A stretch of DNA of 47,893 nt from an uncultured Bacteroidales bacterium (lineage in GTDB: Bacteria > Bacteroidota > Bacteroidia > Bacteroidales > P3): contig CAKZZD010000025.1 in assembly GCA_937886715.1 (NCBI GenBank), forward strand, positions 1 to 47,893, written 5' to 3'. A model generated the notes under the pieces. The model did no database searches. It saw only the letters and a list, made by a program, of their open reading frames with translations, and was not told where the DNA came from. The position numbers and the translations under genes are program-made. Every line of letters starts with the position of its first letter. The first letter of the stretch is position 1. Of the stretch, positions 5,700 through 13,932 are shown in pieces.

Positions 5700-7516
5700 C
5701 CATCTAAAGCAATGGGGACACAACCAGAAAGATGGCGTTCATCTGGTACCTGTGAAACTCGCTCTATACTCTCACGGGCAAGCCCGTTACCTGTTATTTT
5801 TGCGTTTCCACCTCCCAGAGAAGTATTACAATTCTTTCGGCCAACGCCACCATTGTGACGATTAGCGACCGATTCTTCTTGAGGCTGACGCCTCATTTGT
5901 TTTTTGGACGCACCCATAAAGTAAAGTGCATCACGTTCTTTGTGCCGAGCTTCCTTGAATCGTTCCAGCTCTATGTTTTCCAGCCTACAGAAGATGGGAT
6001 AGTCGGCTTTCAATTGTTCTATATTGTATTCTTTTAGTTCTTTGCTTTGCAGTACGATGTGCTGAAGGTTGAAAGCGGACAGCATATCACGCTGATGGGT
6101 ACAGCCATTGCTCAAGGTTATGCTTCGCTCGCCGACCTCGTGTTTCGTAAATTCCCCGTTAGTAAAGTCGAATTGTGTGGCAGCATTACGAGGGTCTATC
6201 TCATAAAAATTTCCTCCTAATGACAATACCTTATTCTTCAGGATGGATACGAACATTGAGGGGGCGTGATTTGCAACAGACTTACCATAACGTTTTTTAC
6301 ATCTGTTTTTTCCCGCTTTGGTCTTTGTCGTTTCTTTGGCTCTTCTAACCCAAGCATCAATAGGATTATTCTCCACGATGAATGTATCACCTTCAGACAG
6401 CAGCGCATTAGCCATCTCCAGATGTTGCAGTTTCCTGATTTCGGCTTGTTTGCGATACAATTCCTTCCGCTGCTGTTTCAGCGTAGCATATCTCTTGACA
6501 TCCTTATCTTTCTTCCAAACCAACCGCACTCCACGCTTAATCTGTCCATTCTCATTATAGTTTTGAGGATTATTGGCTCTTCGGCTTCTGTCAAGTTTCC
6601 GGTTTATAAGGTATAGCTCGTGTTCTATATTATCGCATTTATCGGCTAATTTGTCAAAATAAACGCCTTTTAAGGATGAAGTGGCAATGGTTGATGGACC
6701 AATGTCTATACCAACATTACCCTTGCCCAAAGTACGACCTTTTTGGGGTTTTTCTCCGCTGATGGTTAGTTGTAAATAGTATTTGTTTTGCCCTCGGATA
6801 CATCGTCTTACAATGAGTAGTTTTTTGAGACTTTCTATGCCGCCTTTGAGTGCTCCCTTTGCATAACCATTCTTTTCACGACTGAAGTCGATAGGGAGTT
6901 GGATTAAATCGGCAAACTGACCACGACGACCATTCGTATTATAAGTAATATATCTTTTGTCTAAATTGATGGTGAAACCGGCAAAATTACCGTTCTTATT
7001 GCGACTGCCAAGTGAGTTTATTTCGCCATAATCTTTGAAAGAGACCCTTTTTGATTTAGGTTTGTATAGACGGTCCTCCCAAGACTTCATAATATGAAGG
7101 CCGAGTTCCTCCATTATATAGCTGTTTATCCCAAAATCAGACAGGGTTTTGTTCTGTCCTATCTTGTGTGACCACAATTTGGAAACATAGTCGGAAATAC
7201 CATTGGGGGCTCTCTTCCCTGAGGCTCCACCTCTGCTCCTATAAGTATAAGGAAATTTTATGTCACAAAGTTCGCCATTCTTTCCTTTGAGGCCTTTGAT
7301 GTGGAAAGGGTGAGTCTCGAAGTAATCTCTCCTCTGCTCTAAGTTCTTGCAGTCCCTGAAAGCTTTCTGTTGTGAAAAATAAATGTACTGACGCACCAAC
7401 TTTTGCTGCACCATATTATAAACCTGGCGCAACAGTTCGTAGCGCTTGTCGAGAATGTCGGCTTGCCATTTCTCAACCTTTAGAGGCAGCGTTAGTACAA
7501 ATTCTTCTTTTGCCAT
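5693..7516 (-). CDS. Compact TnpB/Cas12-like RuvC nuclease with its own CRISPR array
   Basis: This 607-residue protein is predicted to be an RNA-guided DNA nuclease. The split RuvC site is visible: VGIDIGPST with Asp271, FIVENNPIDAW with Glu382, and HQRDMLSAFN with Asp477. The N-terminal LPLKVEKWQADILDKRYEL and the GKSVANHAPSMF segment (about 411-422) resemble the TnpB branch that lacks the CxxC zinc ribbon, and no CxxC pair is present here either. It is larger than a usual TnpB (about 400) and smaller than most Cas12 proteins (Cas12f/m/n size range). The recognisable protein ends near residue 534; the last ~73 residues look like translated RNA. A -7 box at 7537-7545 is 21 bp upstream. No TnpA or adaptation genes lie nearby. 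I place it as a type V effector or TnpB-to-Cas12 intermediate; the exact subtype is open. Confidence 0.85.
   Translation of the reverse strand: MAKEEFVLTLPLKVEKWQADILDKRYELLRQVYNMVQQKLVRQYIYFSQQKAFRDCKNLEQRRDYFETHPFHIKGLKGKNGELCDIKFPYTYRSRGGASGKRAPNGISDYVSKLWSHKIGQNKTLSDFGINSYIMEELGLHIMKSWEDRLYKPKSKRVSFKDYGEINSLGSRNKNGNFAGFTINLDKRYITYNTNGRRGQFADLIQLPIDFSREKNGYAKGALKGGIESLKKLLIVRRCIRGQNKYYLQLTISGEKPQKGRTLGKGNVGIDIGPSTIATSSLKGVYFDKLADKCDNIEHELYLINRKLDRSRRANNPQNYNENGQIKRGVRLVWKKDKDVKRYATLKQQRKELYRKQAEIRKLQHLEMANALLSEGDTFIVENNPIDAWVRRAKETTKTKAGKNRCKKRYGKSVANHAPSMFVSILKNKVLSLGGNFYEIDPRNAATQFDFTNGEFTKHEVGERSITLSNGCTHQRDMLSAFNLQHIVLQSKELKEYNIEQLKADYPIFCRLENIELERFKEARHKERDALYFMGASKKQMRRQPQEESVANRHNGGVGRKNCNTSLGGGNAKITGNGLARESIERVSQVPDERHLSGCVPIALDGL
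5700..5914 (-). ncRNA. Candidate omega-RNA/tracrRNA-like scaffold overlapping the nuclease 3' end
   Basis: Between the end of the recognisable nuclease (about 5914) and repeat 7 the minus strand can form several hairpins: GAGGC/GCCTC (5881-5894), ACGGGC/GCCCGT with a two-base loop (5774-5787) and AGATG/CATCT (5730-5744) inside a longer CCAG/CTGG stem. Plus-strand 5724-5737 (CCAGAAAGATGGCG) resembles the repeat in its transcribed sense (CCAAAGAAAGGATGGTG), so the transcript of this strip is a candidate anti-repeat. ATTACAA at 5825-5831 likewise gives UUGUAAU, complementary to the repeat end. In TnpB loci the guide RNA scaffold overlaps the 3' end of the gene in the same way. Folding was judged by eye. 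Confidence 0.5.
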
Positions 7517-7536
7517 TTAAGGGTATTTTTCAAAAT

Positions 7537-7545
7537 GCAAAGATA
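7537..7545 (-). promoter_or_regulatory. -7 box of the nuclease gene
   Basis: On the minus strand TATCTTTGC lies 21 bp before the ATG at 7516, inside the 49-bp gap after the secreted-protein gene. The nuclease, and probably the array, thus have their own promoter. Confidence 0.7.
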
Positions 7546-7565
7546 CGCTTTTTTTATTTTATGTG

Positions 7566-9533
7566 TTATTGTTTTATTACACGACAAACAAATGTTGACC
7601 GAACCATCACCACTTTTAAGGTATAAACACCTGATGGCAGCGATGAGATGTCGACAACTGCATCTTTGGAAACACTCTTTACCAGCTGTCCATTGACGTT
7701 GTAGACATCAATACGATTCACTTCATCAGAGTCAACCTGTACCTTGCCGTTTGTGGGATTGGGATAAACCATAATCATATTGTTGCCCACCTCGCGAATT
7801 TCTTGCAAGATAGTTAGCTGTAAAACCAAAACACTATCGCAACCCTCTGAGGTCAATAGGCTATCCACATAAATACCACTTGTATCATAAAGATTCCCTT
7901 GCCATTCATAGTTCTCGGTGGTAGAGATAACCAACGTGTCAATTGTACTATGGTTGACCGTTAGATGTAATGTGACAATGCTATCGCATCCTGCAGCATT
8001 AGTTAAAGTGTAGGTTTCTCCGTCGATTGAAGCATAATATTCCACTCCGTTCCATTCAAAATAATCGCAAGCAATAGCCGATGTATCGCCCTCCGTGCTA
8101 TAGTGAACCATCAAATTCAAAGTCACGGTGCTATCGCAACCCATCGAATTAAGCGTATGATATGTCGGCATCGTGTCGGTGGTGTATGTTACCCCGTGCC
8201 AAATAAAGCTATCGCATACAAAAGCCATTGTATCGCCAAGAGAGCTGTAGTTGATGGTTAAATTCAGTGTTACCGTACTATCACAACCAGCCAAATTCGT
8301 GGTGTGATATTGAGGTGTATCGCTTACAGCATAGGTATTTCCATACCACATAAAACTGTCGCATACTATAGCCGTAGTATCTCCCAGAGTACTATAAAGA
8401 ACAGTCAAATTCAGCGTTACCGTGCTGTCACATCCAACCGAATTTGTAGTGTGGTGTATGGGGAGACCACTCATTGTATAGGCATCTCCATACCACGTAA
8501 ATGTATCACAAACTGTTGCCATAGTATCACCGACAGAACTATATCTGACATTCAAATATAAGGTAGCTACAGTATCATAGCAGTTTGGCAGAATTGCATC
8601 TCTCATCTGACCATATTCTCCACTGATAGTATAGATGCTATCATACCATAAAGTCCAGTCGCACACATCCAAGTAAGTTGTATCGTAGAGGGTCTCTACC
8701 TTATAGAATGGGAATGTATGTAATTCAGCATTCTCCTCTTCTCCAAACTGGAAGTTGAGATAATGTGGGCCTCTCGATAAAGTGCTAATGTCTATCAAAA
8801 TGTTTCCTGAATCCACAACGCCGGTTACTCTATTTGTATAATCTTGGTCGAACCAACGAACATATTCTGTATTCCGGAAAATGCTATCGTAATCCGATGC
8901 CTTGTAGAACACATAACTATGCAATTCAGCATTCATTTCTTCGCCAAACTGAAGATTAAATGTGTGCCACCCGTTAGCTAATGAGTCAACATCAAACATC
9001 AAGTTTCCATCACCGAGAGTTCCTATTTGTTTGTCGTCATAATCTTGGTCGAACCAGCAAACATAATCCATACTGGCAAAAACACTATCTGGTGAGGAAG
9101 TCTTGTAGAAAATGTAACTATGCAATTCTGCTTCGTTGCCGCTTTCAAGCTGAAGGTTGAACATATGGAGGCCACCTCCTAATGAATCTGTGTCAAACAA
9201 GAGAATACCTCCACTGGTATTCCCCATTTGTTTTCTATCGTAATTCTGGTCGAACCAACATATATATTCTACGCTATCATCATTTATTGAGTTTAGGAAA
9301 ACGAACGACCTTGGATTGCTGTATCCTCCTGCGGTATCGTGTGCGTGTAAATATAGCATATGCATTCCACTACTAAGATGTGCCACATCAATCTGCATCT
9401 GCAAAATAGATGAATCAATATACACTGTATTGTGACTGCCGTAGTTCTGGTCAAACCAATATTCTACAGTATAGTGCTGTGCATATATCTCCGATGAGAA
9501 TATCAGACAAAGGATGAATAATAGCCGTTTCAT
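7566..9533 (-). CDS. Secreted repeat protein with T9SS sorting domain
   Basis: The start chosen, ATG at 9533, gives a clean signal peptide (MKRLLFILCLIFSSEIYA); the frame is open further upstream to 9563, inside the preceding gene. The mature protein has about four N-terminal repeats of some 70-75 residues (each with CWFDQNYD/RWFDQDYT and ELHSYIFYK-like ends), then about five repeats of some 50 residues (CDSFMWYGNTY ... GCDSTVTLNLTV). The last ~75 residues (MVYPNPTNGKVQVDS ... GVYTLKVVM) are a type A type IX secretion sorting domain, so the protein should be exported by T9SS and anchored or released at the cell surface. It is probably adhesive or structural; no catalytic motif is seen. It follows the beta-helix gene by 13 bp, forming one operon. 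Confidence 0.8.
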   Translation of the reverse strand: MKRLLFILCLIFSSEIYAQHYTVEYWFDQNYGSHNTVYIDSSILQMQIDVAHLSSGMHMLYLHAHDTAGGYSNPRSFVFLNSINDDSVEYICWFDQNYDRKQMGNTSGGILLFDTDSLGGGLHMFNLQLESGNEAELHSYIFYKTSSPDSVFASMDYVCWFDQDYDDKQIGTLGDGNLMFDVDSLANGWHTFNLQFGEEMNAELHSYVFYKASDYDSIFRNTEYVRWFDQDYTNRVTGVVDSGNILIDISTLSRGPHYLNFQFGEEENAELHTFPFYKVETLYDTTYLDVCDWTLWYDSIYTISGEYGQMRDAILPNCYDTVATLYLNVRYSSVGDTMATVCDTFTWYGDAYTMSGLPIHHTTNSVGCDSTVTLNLTVLYSTLGDTTAIVCDSFMWYGNTYAVSDTPQYHTTNLAGCDSTVTLNLTINYSSLGDTMAFVCDSFIWHGVTYTTDTMPTYHTLNSMGCDSTVTLNLMVHYSTEGDTSAIACDYFEWNGVEYYASIDGETYTLTNAAGCDSIVTLHLTVNHSTIDTLVISTTENYEWQGNLYDTSGIYVDSLLTSEGCDSVLVLQLTILQEIREVGNNMIMVYPNPTNGKVQVDSDEVNRIDVYNVNGQLVKSVSKDAVVDISSLPSGVYTLKVVMVRSTFVCRVIKQ

Positions 9534-9546
9534 AGCCGTATAACTT

Positions 9547-10563
9547 TTATTCGTCCTCCGCAATCATTTCTATGTTCACTTCCAGCTTGCCTTCGGAATT
9601 GTTACGTTGCGCCACATTGATGCTCCGAATGACCGGAGAGGTTATTTTGGGAGAAAAAGGATGTAACCCTCCATAGATGCCAATTTGAGTACCATCAACA
9701 CCCAAATAGTTTGTGGCTATTGAATCCTGTAATTCAAAAGTTGTAGTGCTCGTATATGTGCCGTTGAAATTATTGAAGATAGTTGAAAGTCCACTTCTAT
9801 TCCATAGAATATGATTTGGTGTATCGCTATAAAGATTATCTGAGCTCACATTTACGTACATACAATTAAAAGAAGTGTTTCCATTTCCGCTCATATATTG
9901 CGACAAGTAACTATAATTACCATACAAGATACAATTTTGAAATAGTCGGCCAGTGATGTATGATGTTTGTGGGTGCTGACGAATAATACAGTTTACAAAT
10001 GAATCAGGACCAAAATCACCGCCATCAAGTAGCACACTATTGTAAAATTGCGACCCTTGTGCTGCCCAACCGTTGTTATTCGTTCCGTAGTTTGACCAAT
10101 TCTCAATTATGCAATTTATAACGGTTGCGTTATGCATACTCCCGACAGTACCATCCCCAGAAATGAATTGGGTAAAATGACATTTATTGAATTGTGGGTT
10201 GTAAACAGTATTATACCGAACAGTATTTGTGAAGTACAGTCCTTCAAGTGTCAAATGATATAGCGTATCGTTTTGTACATTGAGTGTAAAGTCATTGTAC
10301 AGCACAGTATTGCTATTGCCACTTGTGTCTACCCAAGCGCCGGCGCCACGGATAGAAACAGCCTTTGTTATATTGACCGCGTTAAAAATGCCAGATGACA
10401 AAGTAATAATATCACCGTTGACAGCAGCAGTGTGAGCCTGTTGCAAAGCATTCATACCGTAATAAACGGTAATACTGTCATTGTGGTTAAGGGTTGCCAG
10501 TTGCTGCGCAAAAGTGGCTAGGGACATAACCAATACAATCATAAGGATAATTGACTTTTTCAT
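9547..10563 (-). CDS. Secreted beta-helix-like protein
   Basis: The 338-residue protein has a signal peptide (MKKSIILMIVLVMSLATFA, then QQ). NGDIITLSSGIFNAVNITK and AVSIRGAG near residues 53-78, followed by many short strand-turn units rich in Asn and Cys (NKCHFTQF, INCIIENW, VNCIIRQH, QNCILYGN), suggest a right-handed parallel beta-helix of the pectin-lyase fold. There is no clear sorting domain. It is the first gene of a two-gene operon with the T9SS-sorted repeat protein, so both probably act at the cell surface. The substrate is unknown. Confidence 0.7.
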   Translation of the reverse strand: MKKSIILMIVLVMSLATFAQQLATLNHNDSITVYYGMNALQQAHTAAVNGDIITLSSGIFNAVNITKAVSIRGAGAWVDTSGNSNTVLYNDFTLNVQNDTLYHLTLEGLYFTNTVRYNTVYNPQFNKCHFTQFISGDGTVGSMHNATVINCIIENWSNYGTNNNGWAAQGSQFYNSVLLDGGDFGPDSFVNCIIRQHPQTSYITGRLFQNCILYGNYSYLSQYMSGNGNTSFNCMYVNVSSDNLYSDTPNHILWNRSGLSTIFNNFNGTYTSTTTFELQDSIATNYLGVDGTQIGIYGGLHPFSPKITSPVIRSINVAQRNNSEGKLEVNIEMIAEDE

Positions 10564-10843
10564 TTTATTGTATTTTAGTTGTTATTATTCGGTTTACGAT
10601 ATGACATAAAAAACATCCGTGAGGTCTTTCTGTCTATCGTTGAGGTTCGGCAAAACCCTATCTGCAACAAGAAAGCTCACGGATACCGTGAGCGTTTCCT
10701 TTTCTTTTGCTGATAGTCTGAAATTTGCCGATTTCAACGATACAAAGAAAAGCGAAATCGCTTCTGTACAATGTATTTACTGTCTACTTATCTTCTTATA
10801 TCATTGTTTGTTTAGTTATTAAACATCATTTCGTTTTCAATTT

Positions 10844-10852
10844 GCAAAGATA
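10844..10852 (-). promoter_or_regulatory. -7 box for the secreted-protein operon
   Basis: TATCTTTGC on the minus strand. The distance to the ATG at 10563 implies an unusually long 5' leader of about 270 nt containing the 10675-10693 hairpin. Confidence 0.55.
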
Positions 10853-11050
10853 CAACTTATTTCTGAATTGGCCAAATAATTGAAACAAACCATCTGAAAA
10901 AGTAACAAGAGAAACAGTGAATTACTGAATTGTTTTGTAGGTATGTTTGAAGGCTTTTTCAACATTTCTCCCTTTGATATACAAAAGAGAAGATGTCAGG
11001 TGAAATTTTGCTGTAATTAGATGCCTCAATTATACTGTCACAATCTTATA

Positions 11051-11095
11051 GTGCAATATTAATCAGAGAGTTAAATTGCACCATCAATTTTTTTT
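11051..11095 (+). terminator. Hairpin with T-tract
   Basis: GTGCAAT (11051-11057) pairs with ATTGCAC (11075-11081), flanked inside by partly complementary ATTAA/TTAA. Eight T follow at 11088-11095. It precedes the promoter of the gene at 11236 and would insulate it from read-through. Confidence 0.4.
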
Positions 11096-11196
11096 GCAGT
11101 ATAATACACGAGACAATTCACTGACAAACAAAATATTGTAATTTATTAACAAGCAAACTGTTTACAATTAGAATTGTACAGTATTAGAAATCTTCG

Positions 11197-11205
11197 TACA
11201 TTTGC
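11197..11205 (+). promoter_or_regulatory. -7 box of the hypothetical gene at 11236
   Basis: TACATTTGC fits the Bacteroidota -7 consensus and lies 30 bp before the ATG. Confidence 0.6.
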
Positions 11206-11235
11206 AAATGAAATAATCCATAAAAGCAAAAGACT

Positions 11236-11880
11236 ATGGTAAGCTATCTAAAGATTGAAGAATATGTGGCACGTTGTCATAGAGCATTGAGCAAAAAGAC
11301 ACCGTTGGAGCAGATAGGAGCTCTCTCCCGTACAAAAAGAATTATGCGTGACGACTTGGTTCTTTATTGGACCAATATTAACGTGAGCAGCAACTGGATT
11401 AAGTGGTGGTGGTATGCTGTAGATTATGTTCACGATGACTACCACCTTAATGTTGGTAATTTAGTGGGGTGGGATAAGCCTATTAACTTTGACAATTTTA
11501 TGGAATGGGTTGATTGTTTGGACAACAGTATGACGATTTACAATGGACTGAGTAGTGAACACGACATAGGGCCTAGATGTGAACACGAAGATATTGGATT
11601 TGGTGATGAGCCAAACAAAAGGATTGTTTTTCCAGAGAAATACTCGGAATTAAATGAACAATACCCGCTTCAGCCAACAGAGAGAAAGCCTATTGTGACA
11701 ACGTTGGATATGGCTTTTCGTGAGTTATTATGGGTTTGGTCGAGGACTGTACGCCGACTAACGCGAGATGCAGTGGTTGACGGAGAGGTGGAAAACGCTG
11801 GGGATACAGAGCCACCGGAATATATGACCGACAACGCTTTTATCGACAATCTGGGAAATCCATTCCAAACGCTTCAATAG
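11236..11880 (+). CDS. Hypothetical protein (214 aa)
   Basis: I do not recognise this protein. It is soluble, rich in Trp and Asp in the middle (SNWIKWWWYAVDYVHDDYH, about 52-70), and has no signal peptide or membrane segment. The C-terminal third contains TTLDMAFRELLWVWSRTVR followed by an acidic tail. It has its own promoter and stands 142 bp before the putative AbiC gene on the same strand, within a defence-rich island. A defence or regulatory role is possible but rests only on position. Confidence 0.7.
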   Translation: MVSYLKIEEYVARCHRALSKKTPLEQIGALSRTKRIMRDDLVLYWTNINVSSNWIKWWWYAVDYVHDDYHLNVGNLVGWDKPINFDNFMEWVDCLDNSMTIYNGLSSEHDIGPRCEHEDIGFGDEPNKRIVFPEKYSELNEQYPLQPTERKPIVTTLDMAFRELLWVWSRTVRRLTRDAVVDGEVENAGDTEPPEYMTDNAFIDNLGNPFQTLQ

Positions 11881-12022
11881 AAACAGGGTGACTAAATGTT
11901 AAACTTTAGAAATTTGTTAAATTTATATAGGTCATAAAAAGGTAGTACTTTGGTGATTTGAAAAAGAACAAGTACATACAATAATAAATATGACTTGACA
12001 AATTATTAAAACTGTGTTCGCT

Positions 12023-12934
12023 ATGAATAAAAAAGAAAATGATACGGTGAATCAGAGATTAAGCAACAATCAAGAAGAGAACAGTTCACGGAAGTATTCC
12101 AAATGGTTTGGAACGATTGCCCTTTCTGTGCTTCTTTTCTGTGTTGGCTATGGGTTTGTTCTATCAGGATGTGAAGAAAGAGGCACGTTTGGCGATATGT
12201 TTGGCGCTGTTGGCGCTTTGTTTTCAGGACTTGCATTTGCCGGAGTGATTGTTACTATGCTGCAACAAAGCGAAACACTAAAACTCCAAAGAAAAGATTT
12301 GAGAAATCAGACAGAAGCGATAGAACTGCAAAGGCAGGAAATAGCAAATACAAACAAGGAGCTACAGGAGCAGAACAAGACAATCAGGTTACAGCGTTTT
12401 GAAAACACATTTTTCAATATGTTGGAGATGCAGCAAGAAATCCTAAAGAGTGTAACGGTGTTCAGGGATTATCTACATCGCAGCTATACAAATGGAGAAA
12501 AAGAAGAATTGAGAAATAGAGATGAGCTTCACGGTCATTCAGCGATATCCAAGATATGGGAAGATTTCTTATTCGCCAGAAAAACCGATAAGGGAAGAAC
12601 GAATGCCATTCACCATTTTGAGTTGTATTTATCAGACAAGCGTTACATTGTCCCATATTTTAGACAGATATTCCAAATTGTCACCTTTGTTGACAAGTCA
12701 GATAATCTCACATCGGACGAAAAACATAGGTATATTGGTATTATACGTGATACGCTGTCCTCCGATGAGATTTCCTTGATTTTCTATTATGTAATTTCCC
12801 CAAATGGCAATCAAAGATACAAACAATTAATTGAAAAATATGCTCTGTTCGAGCATATAGGAGATTCTGTATTGGTAGACCCCAATCACCGAGGTTTATA
12901 CGAAGACGGTGCGTACAGGAGTATGCCTTATTAG
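12023..12934 (+). CDS. Putative phage abortive infection protein (AbiC-like)
   Basis: The 303-residue protein has two membrane segments near the N-terminus (about 31-49, TIALSVLLFCVGYGFVL; about 58-78, FGAVGALFSGLAFAGVIVTML). A coiled coil rich in Gln and Glu follows (about 80-125), then a cytosolic domain starting RFENTFFNMLEMQQEIL. This layout and the ENTFFNML motif match the putAbiC family named after lactococcal AbiC, membrane proteins linked to abortive infection. The ATG at 12023 is preferred; an in-frame GTG at 12014 would add three residues. TAGTACTTTG near 11943 may be its -7 element. The defence role is family-based inference. Confidence 0.75.
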   Translation: MNKKENDTVNQRLSNNQEENSSRKYSKWFGTIALSVLLFCVGYGFVLSGCEERGTFGDMFGAVGALFSGLAFAGVIVTMLQQSETLKLQRKDLRNQTEAIELQRQEIANTNKELQEQNKTIRLQRFENTFFNMLEMQQEILKSVTVFRDYLHRSYTNGEKEELRNRDELHGHSAISKIWEDFLFARKTDKGRTNAIHHFELYLSDKRYIVPYFRQIFQIVTFVDKSDNLTSDEKHRYIGIIRDTLSSDEISLIFYYVISPNGNQRYKQLIEKYALFEHIGDSVLVDPNHRGLYEDGAYRSMPY

Positions 12935-13013
12935 TTGGGATGTAAATGCATTAGAGTATTGCGTAAGCAAATGATTTATGAAATTATTTTATAGCTTTCT
13001 GCAATAACGATAT

Positions 13014-13166
13014 TCATATCAAGAATAGCCTTCTCAACTTTCGCAATGTGTTGATGGCTCTGCCGGTTCTTCTCCGGACTTTTCGGAGAGATAGACCGTC
13101 TCTCAAAAGCTGGATATCATCAGCATATTCCATAAGGTAATCTACTTTCACTTTGGTTCGTCCCAT
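13014..13166 (-). CDS. Small HTH protein downstream of the serine recombinase
   Basis: A 50-residue frame (MGRTKVKVDYLMEYADDIQ, ending RKLRRLFLI) has a helix-turn-helix-like stretch, GLSLRKVRRRTGRAINTLRKL, as in the small resolvase-type or Mor-like HTH units of gut Bacteroidota. A G-rich ribosome site (AAGGGGG) lies 7 bp before the ATG at 13166; an in-frame ATG at 13172 is too close to it. The gene starts 17 bp after the recombinase stop, so they share a transcript, and it may be a separated DNA-binding domain of that short recombinase. Confidence 0.6.
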   Translation of the reverse strand: MGRTKVKVDYLMEYADDIQLLRDGLSLRKVRRRTGRAINTLRKLRRLFLI

Positions 13167-13183
13167 AATCATCCCCCTTTCTT

Positions 13184-13882
13184 TTATGCAACATCTGCAG
13201 TTTCTTCATAACGGTCAATCAACCTACTGACTGATGTCGGATGCCAGGTCTTATTATTCGTGGTCACAAATCCGTTCTTGTTGAGATAGTCCGCTTTCTC
13301 TCGAAGTGTCCCATTCATATACTTAATAGCGGCATAAGCCTTGACATTGACCATTGCACTGTCCGCCCGTGCTTTTCTGTTCTTCTTGATGAGTTCGTGA
13401 TTTCTCTCTATGAGCGACAGCCCGTCCTCTGTCTTTATCGTAAGATGTGGATTGCCCGCCTGCTTGGTTGATTTAGCCATACCCTGTTTCGTTCTCTGCG
13501 ATATAAACTCTCTTTCCTGTTGTGCCATTCCGAGAAAAATGCCAAGTTCAAGAGGTGAAATGTCGGGATGGTCGCAGAACTGTACATTAAAGTTCTTGTA
13601 GATGTGAGCGCCATCTTCAATGTCTCTTGTAAGTCTATCCACTTTGGCAACAATCAATGTCGCTCCAAGTCGCTTGCACTCGTTTAGTGCCCCGATGAGG
13701 ATTGGGCGGTTGGACAATCTTGACTCGCCGTGTACATCCTTGCCGCTTTCCTTCTCCTGATACTCGGAGACGATAGTCCCTCCGGCATTGGTGACATAGG
13801 TGTTGATGATGTCTTTCTGTGCGTCAAGACCGAGCGATTGCTTCTTGGTGGATACTCTGTAATAAGCGATGTAATTCGTCAT
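13184..13882 (-). CDS. Serine recombinase (resolvase/invertase family)
   Basis: The 232-residue protein starts MTNYIAYYRVSTKKQSLGLD; IAYYRVST carries the catalytic serine (Ser11) and its Arg. ATLIVAKVDRLTRDIED (about 74-90) and LGIFLGMAQQEREFISQRTKQG (about 112-133) are the remaining catalytic-domain signatures. The C-terminal part is short and suits a small HTH (TTNNKTWHPTSVSRLIDR), not the long domain of large serine integrases. It is more likely a resolvase or invertase acting within the island than the island integrase. The inverted repeat at 13911-13932 lies 29 bp before its start. Confidence 0.85.
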   Translation of the reverse strand: MTNYIAYYRVSTKKQSLGLDAQKDIINTYVTNAGGTIVSEYQEKESGKDVHGESRLSNRPILIGALNECKRLGATLIVAKVDRLTRDIEDGAHIYKNFNVQFCDHPDISPLELGIFLGMAQQEREFISQRTKQGMAKSTKQAGNPHLTIKTEDGLSLIERNHELIKKNRKARADSAMVNVKAYAAIKYMNGTLREKADYLNKNGFVTTNNKTWHPTSVSRLIDRYEETADVA

Positions 13883-13910
13883 ATTTGATGTGTTTTTGTT
13901 CTTGTTACGC

Positions 13911-13932
13911 CACTAAAACGTTCCTTTTAGTG
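13911..13932. repeat. Inverted repeat upstream of the serine recombinase
   Basis: CACTAAAA and TTTTAGTG form a perfect 8-bp dyad around CGTTCC, 29 bp before the recombinase ATG. It could be an operator, part of a resolution site, or a terminator (T-rich sequence follows at 13944-13951). Confidence 0.5.

Larger units (their letters stand above)
10564..11196. other. Intergenic region between divergent genes
   Basis: No credible gene is seen. Contents: a minus-strand -7 box (complement of 10844-10852, TATCTTTGC) about 280 bp before the beta-helix gene; a GCTCACGG/CCGTGAGC hairpin at 10675-10693 inside that long leader; and a GTGCAAT/ATTGCAC hairpin followed by eight T at 11051-11095. The frame at 10619-10822 has no recognisable protein features. 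Confidence 0.5.

Noticed and set aside
5227..5858. Short frames with repeated VITIISSAFYS or AVKSRRNDGDYK peptides
   Set aside because: These are translations of the CRISPR repeats, not proteins.
5693..5914. A C-terminal protein domain in the nuclease tail
   Set aside because: The sequence is low in recognisable structure and coincides with RNA hairpins and an anti-repeat; it is better explained as RNA scaffold read through by the frame.
5693..7516. Naming the nuclease Cas12f
   Set aside because: No CxxC zinc ribbon is present and no diagnostic Cas12f features can be checked by eye, so a subtype name would be a guess.
10619..10822. A 67-residue frame between the secreted-protein operon and the gene at 11236
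   Set aside because: It spans a hairpin in a leader region, has no ribosome site and no protein-like pattern.
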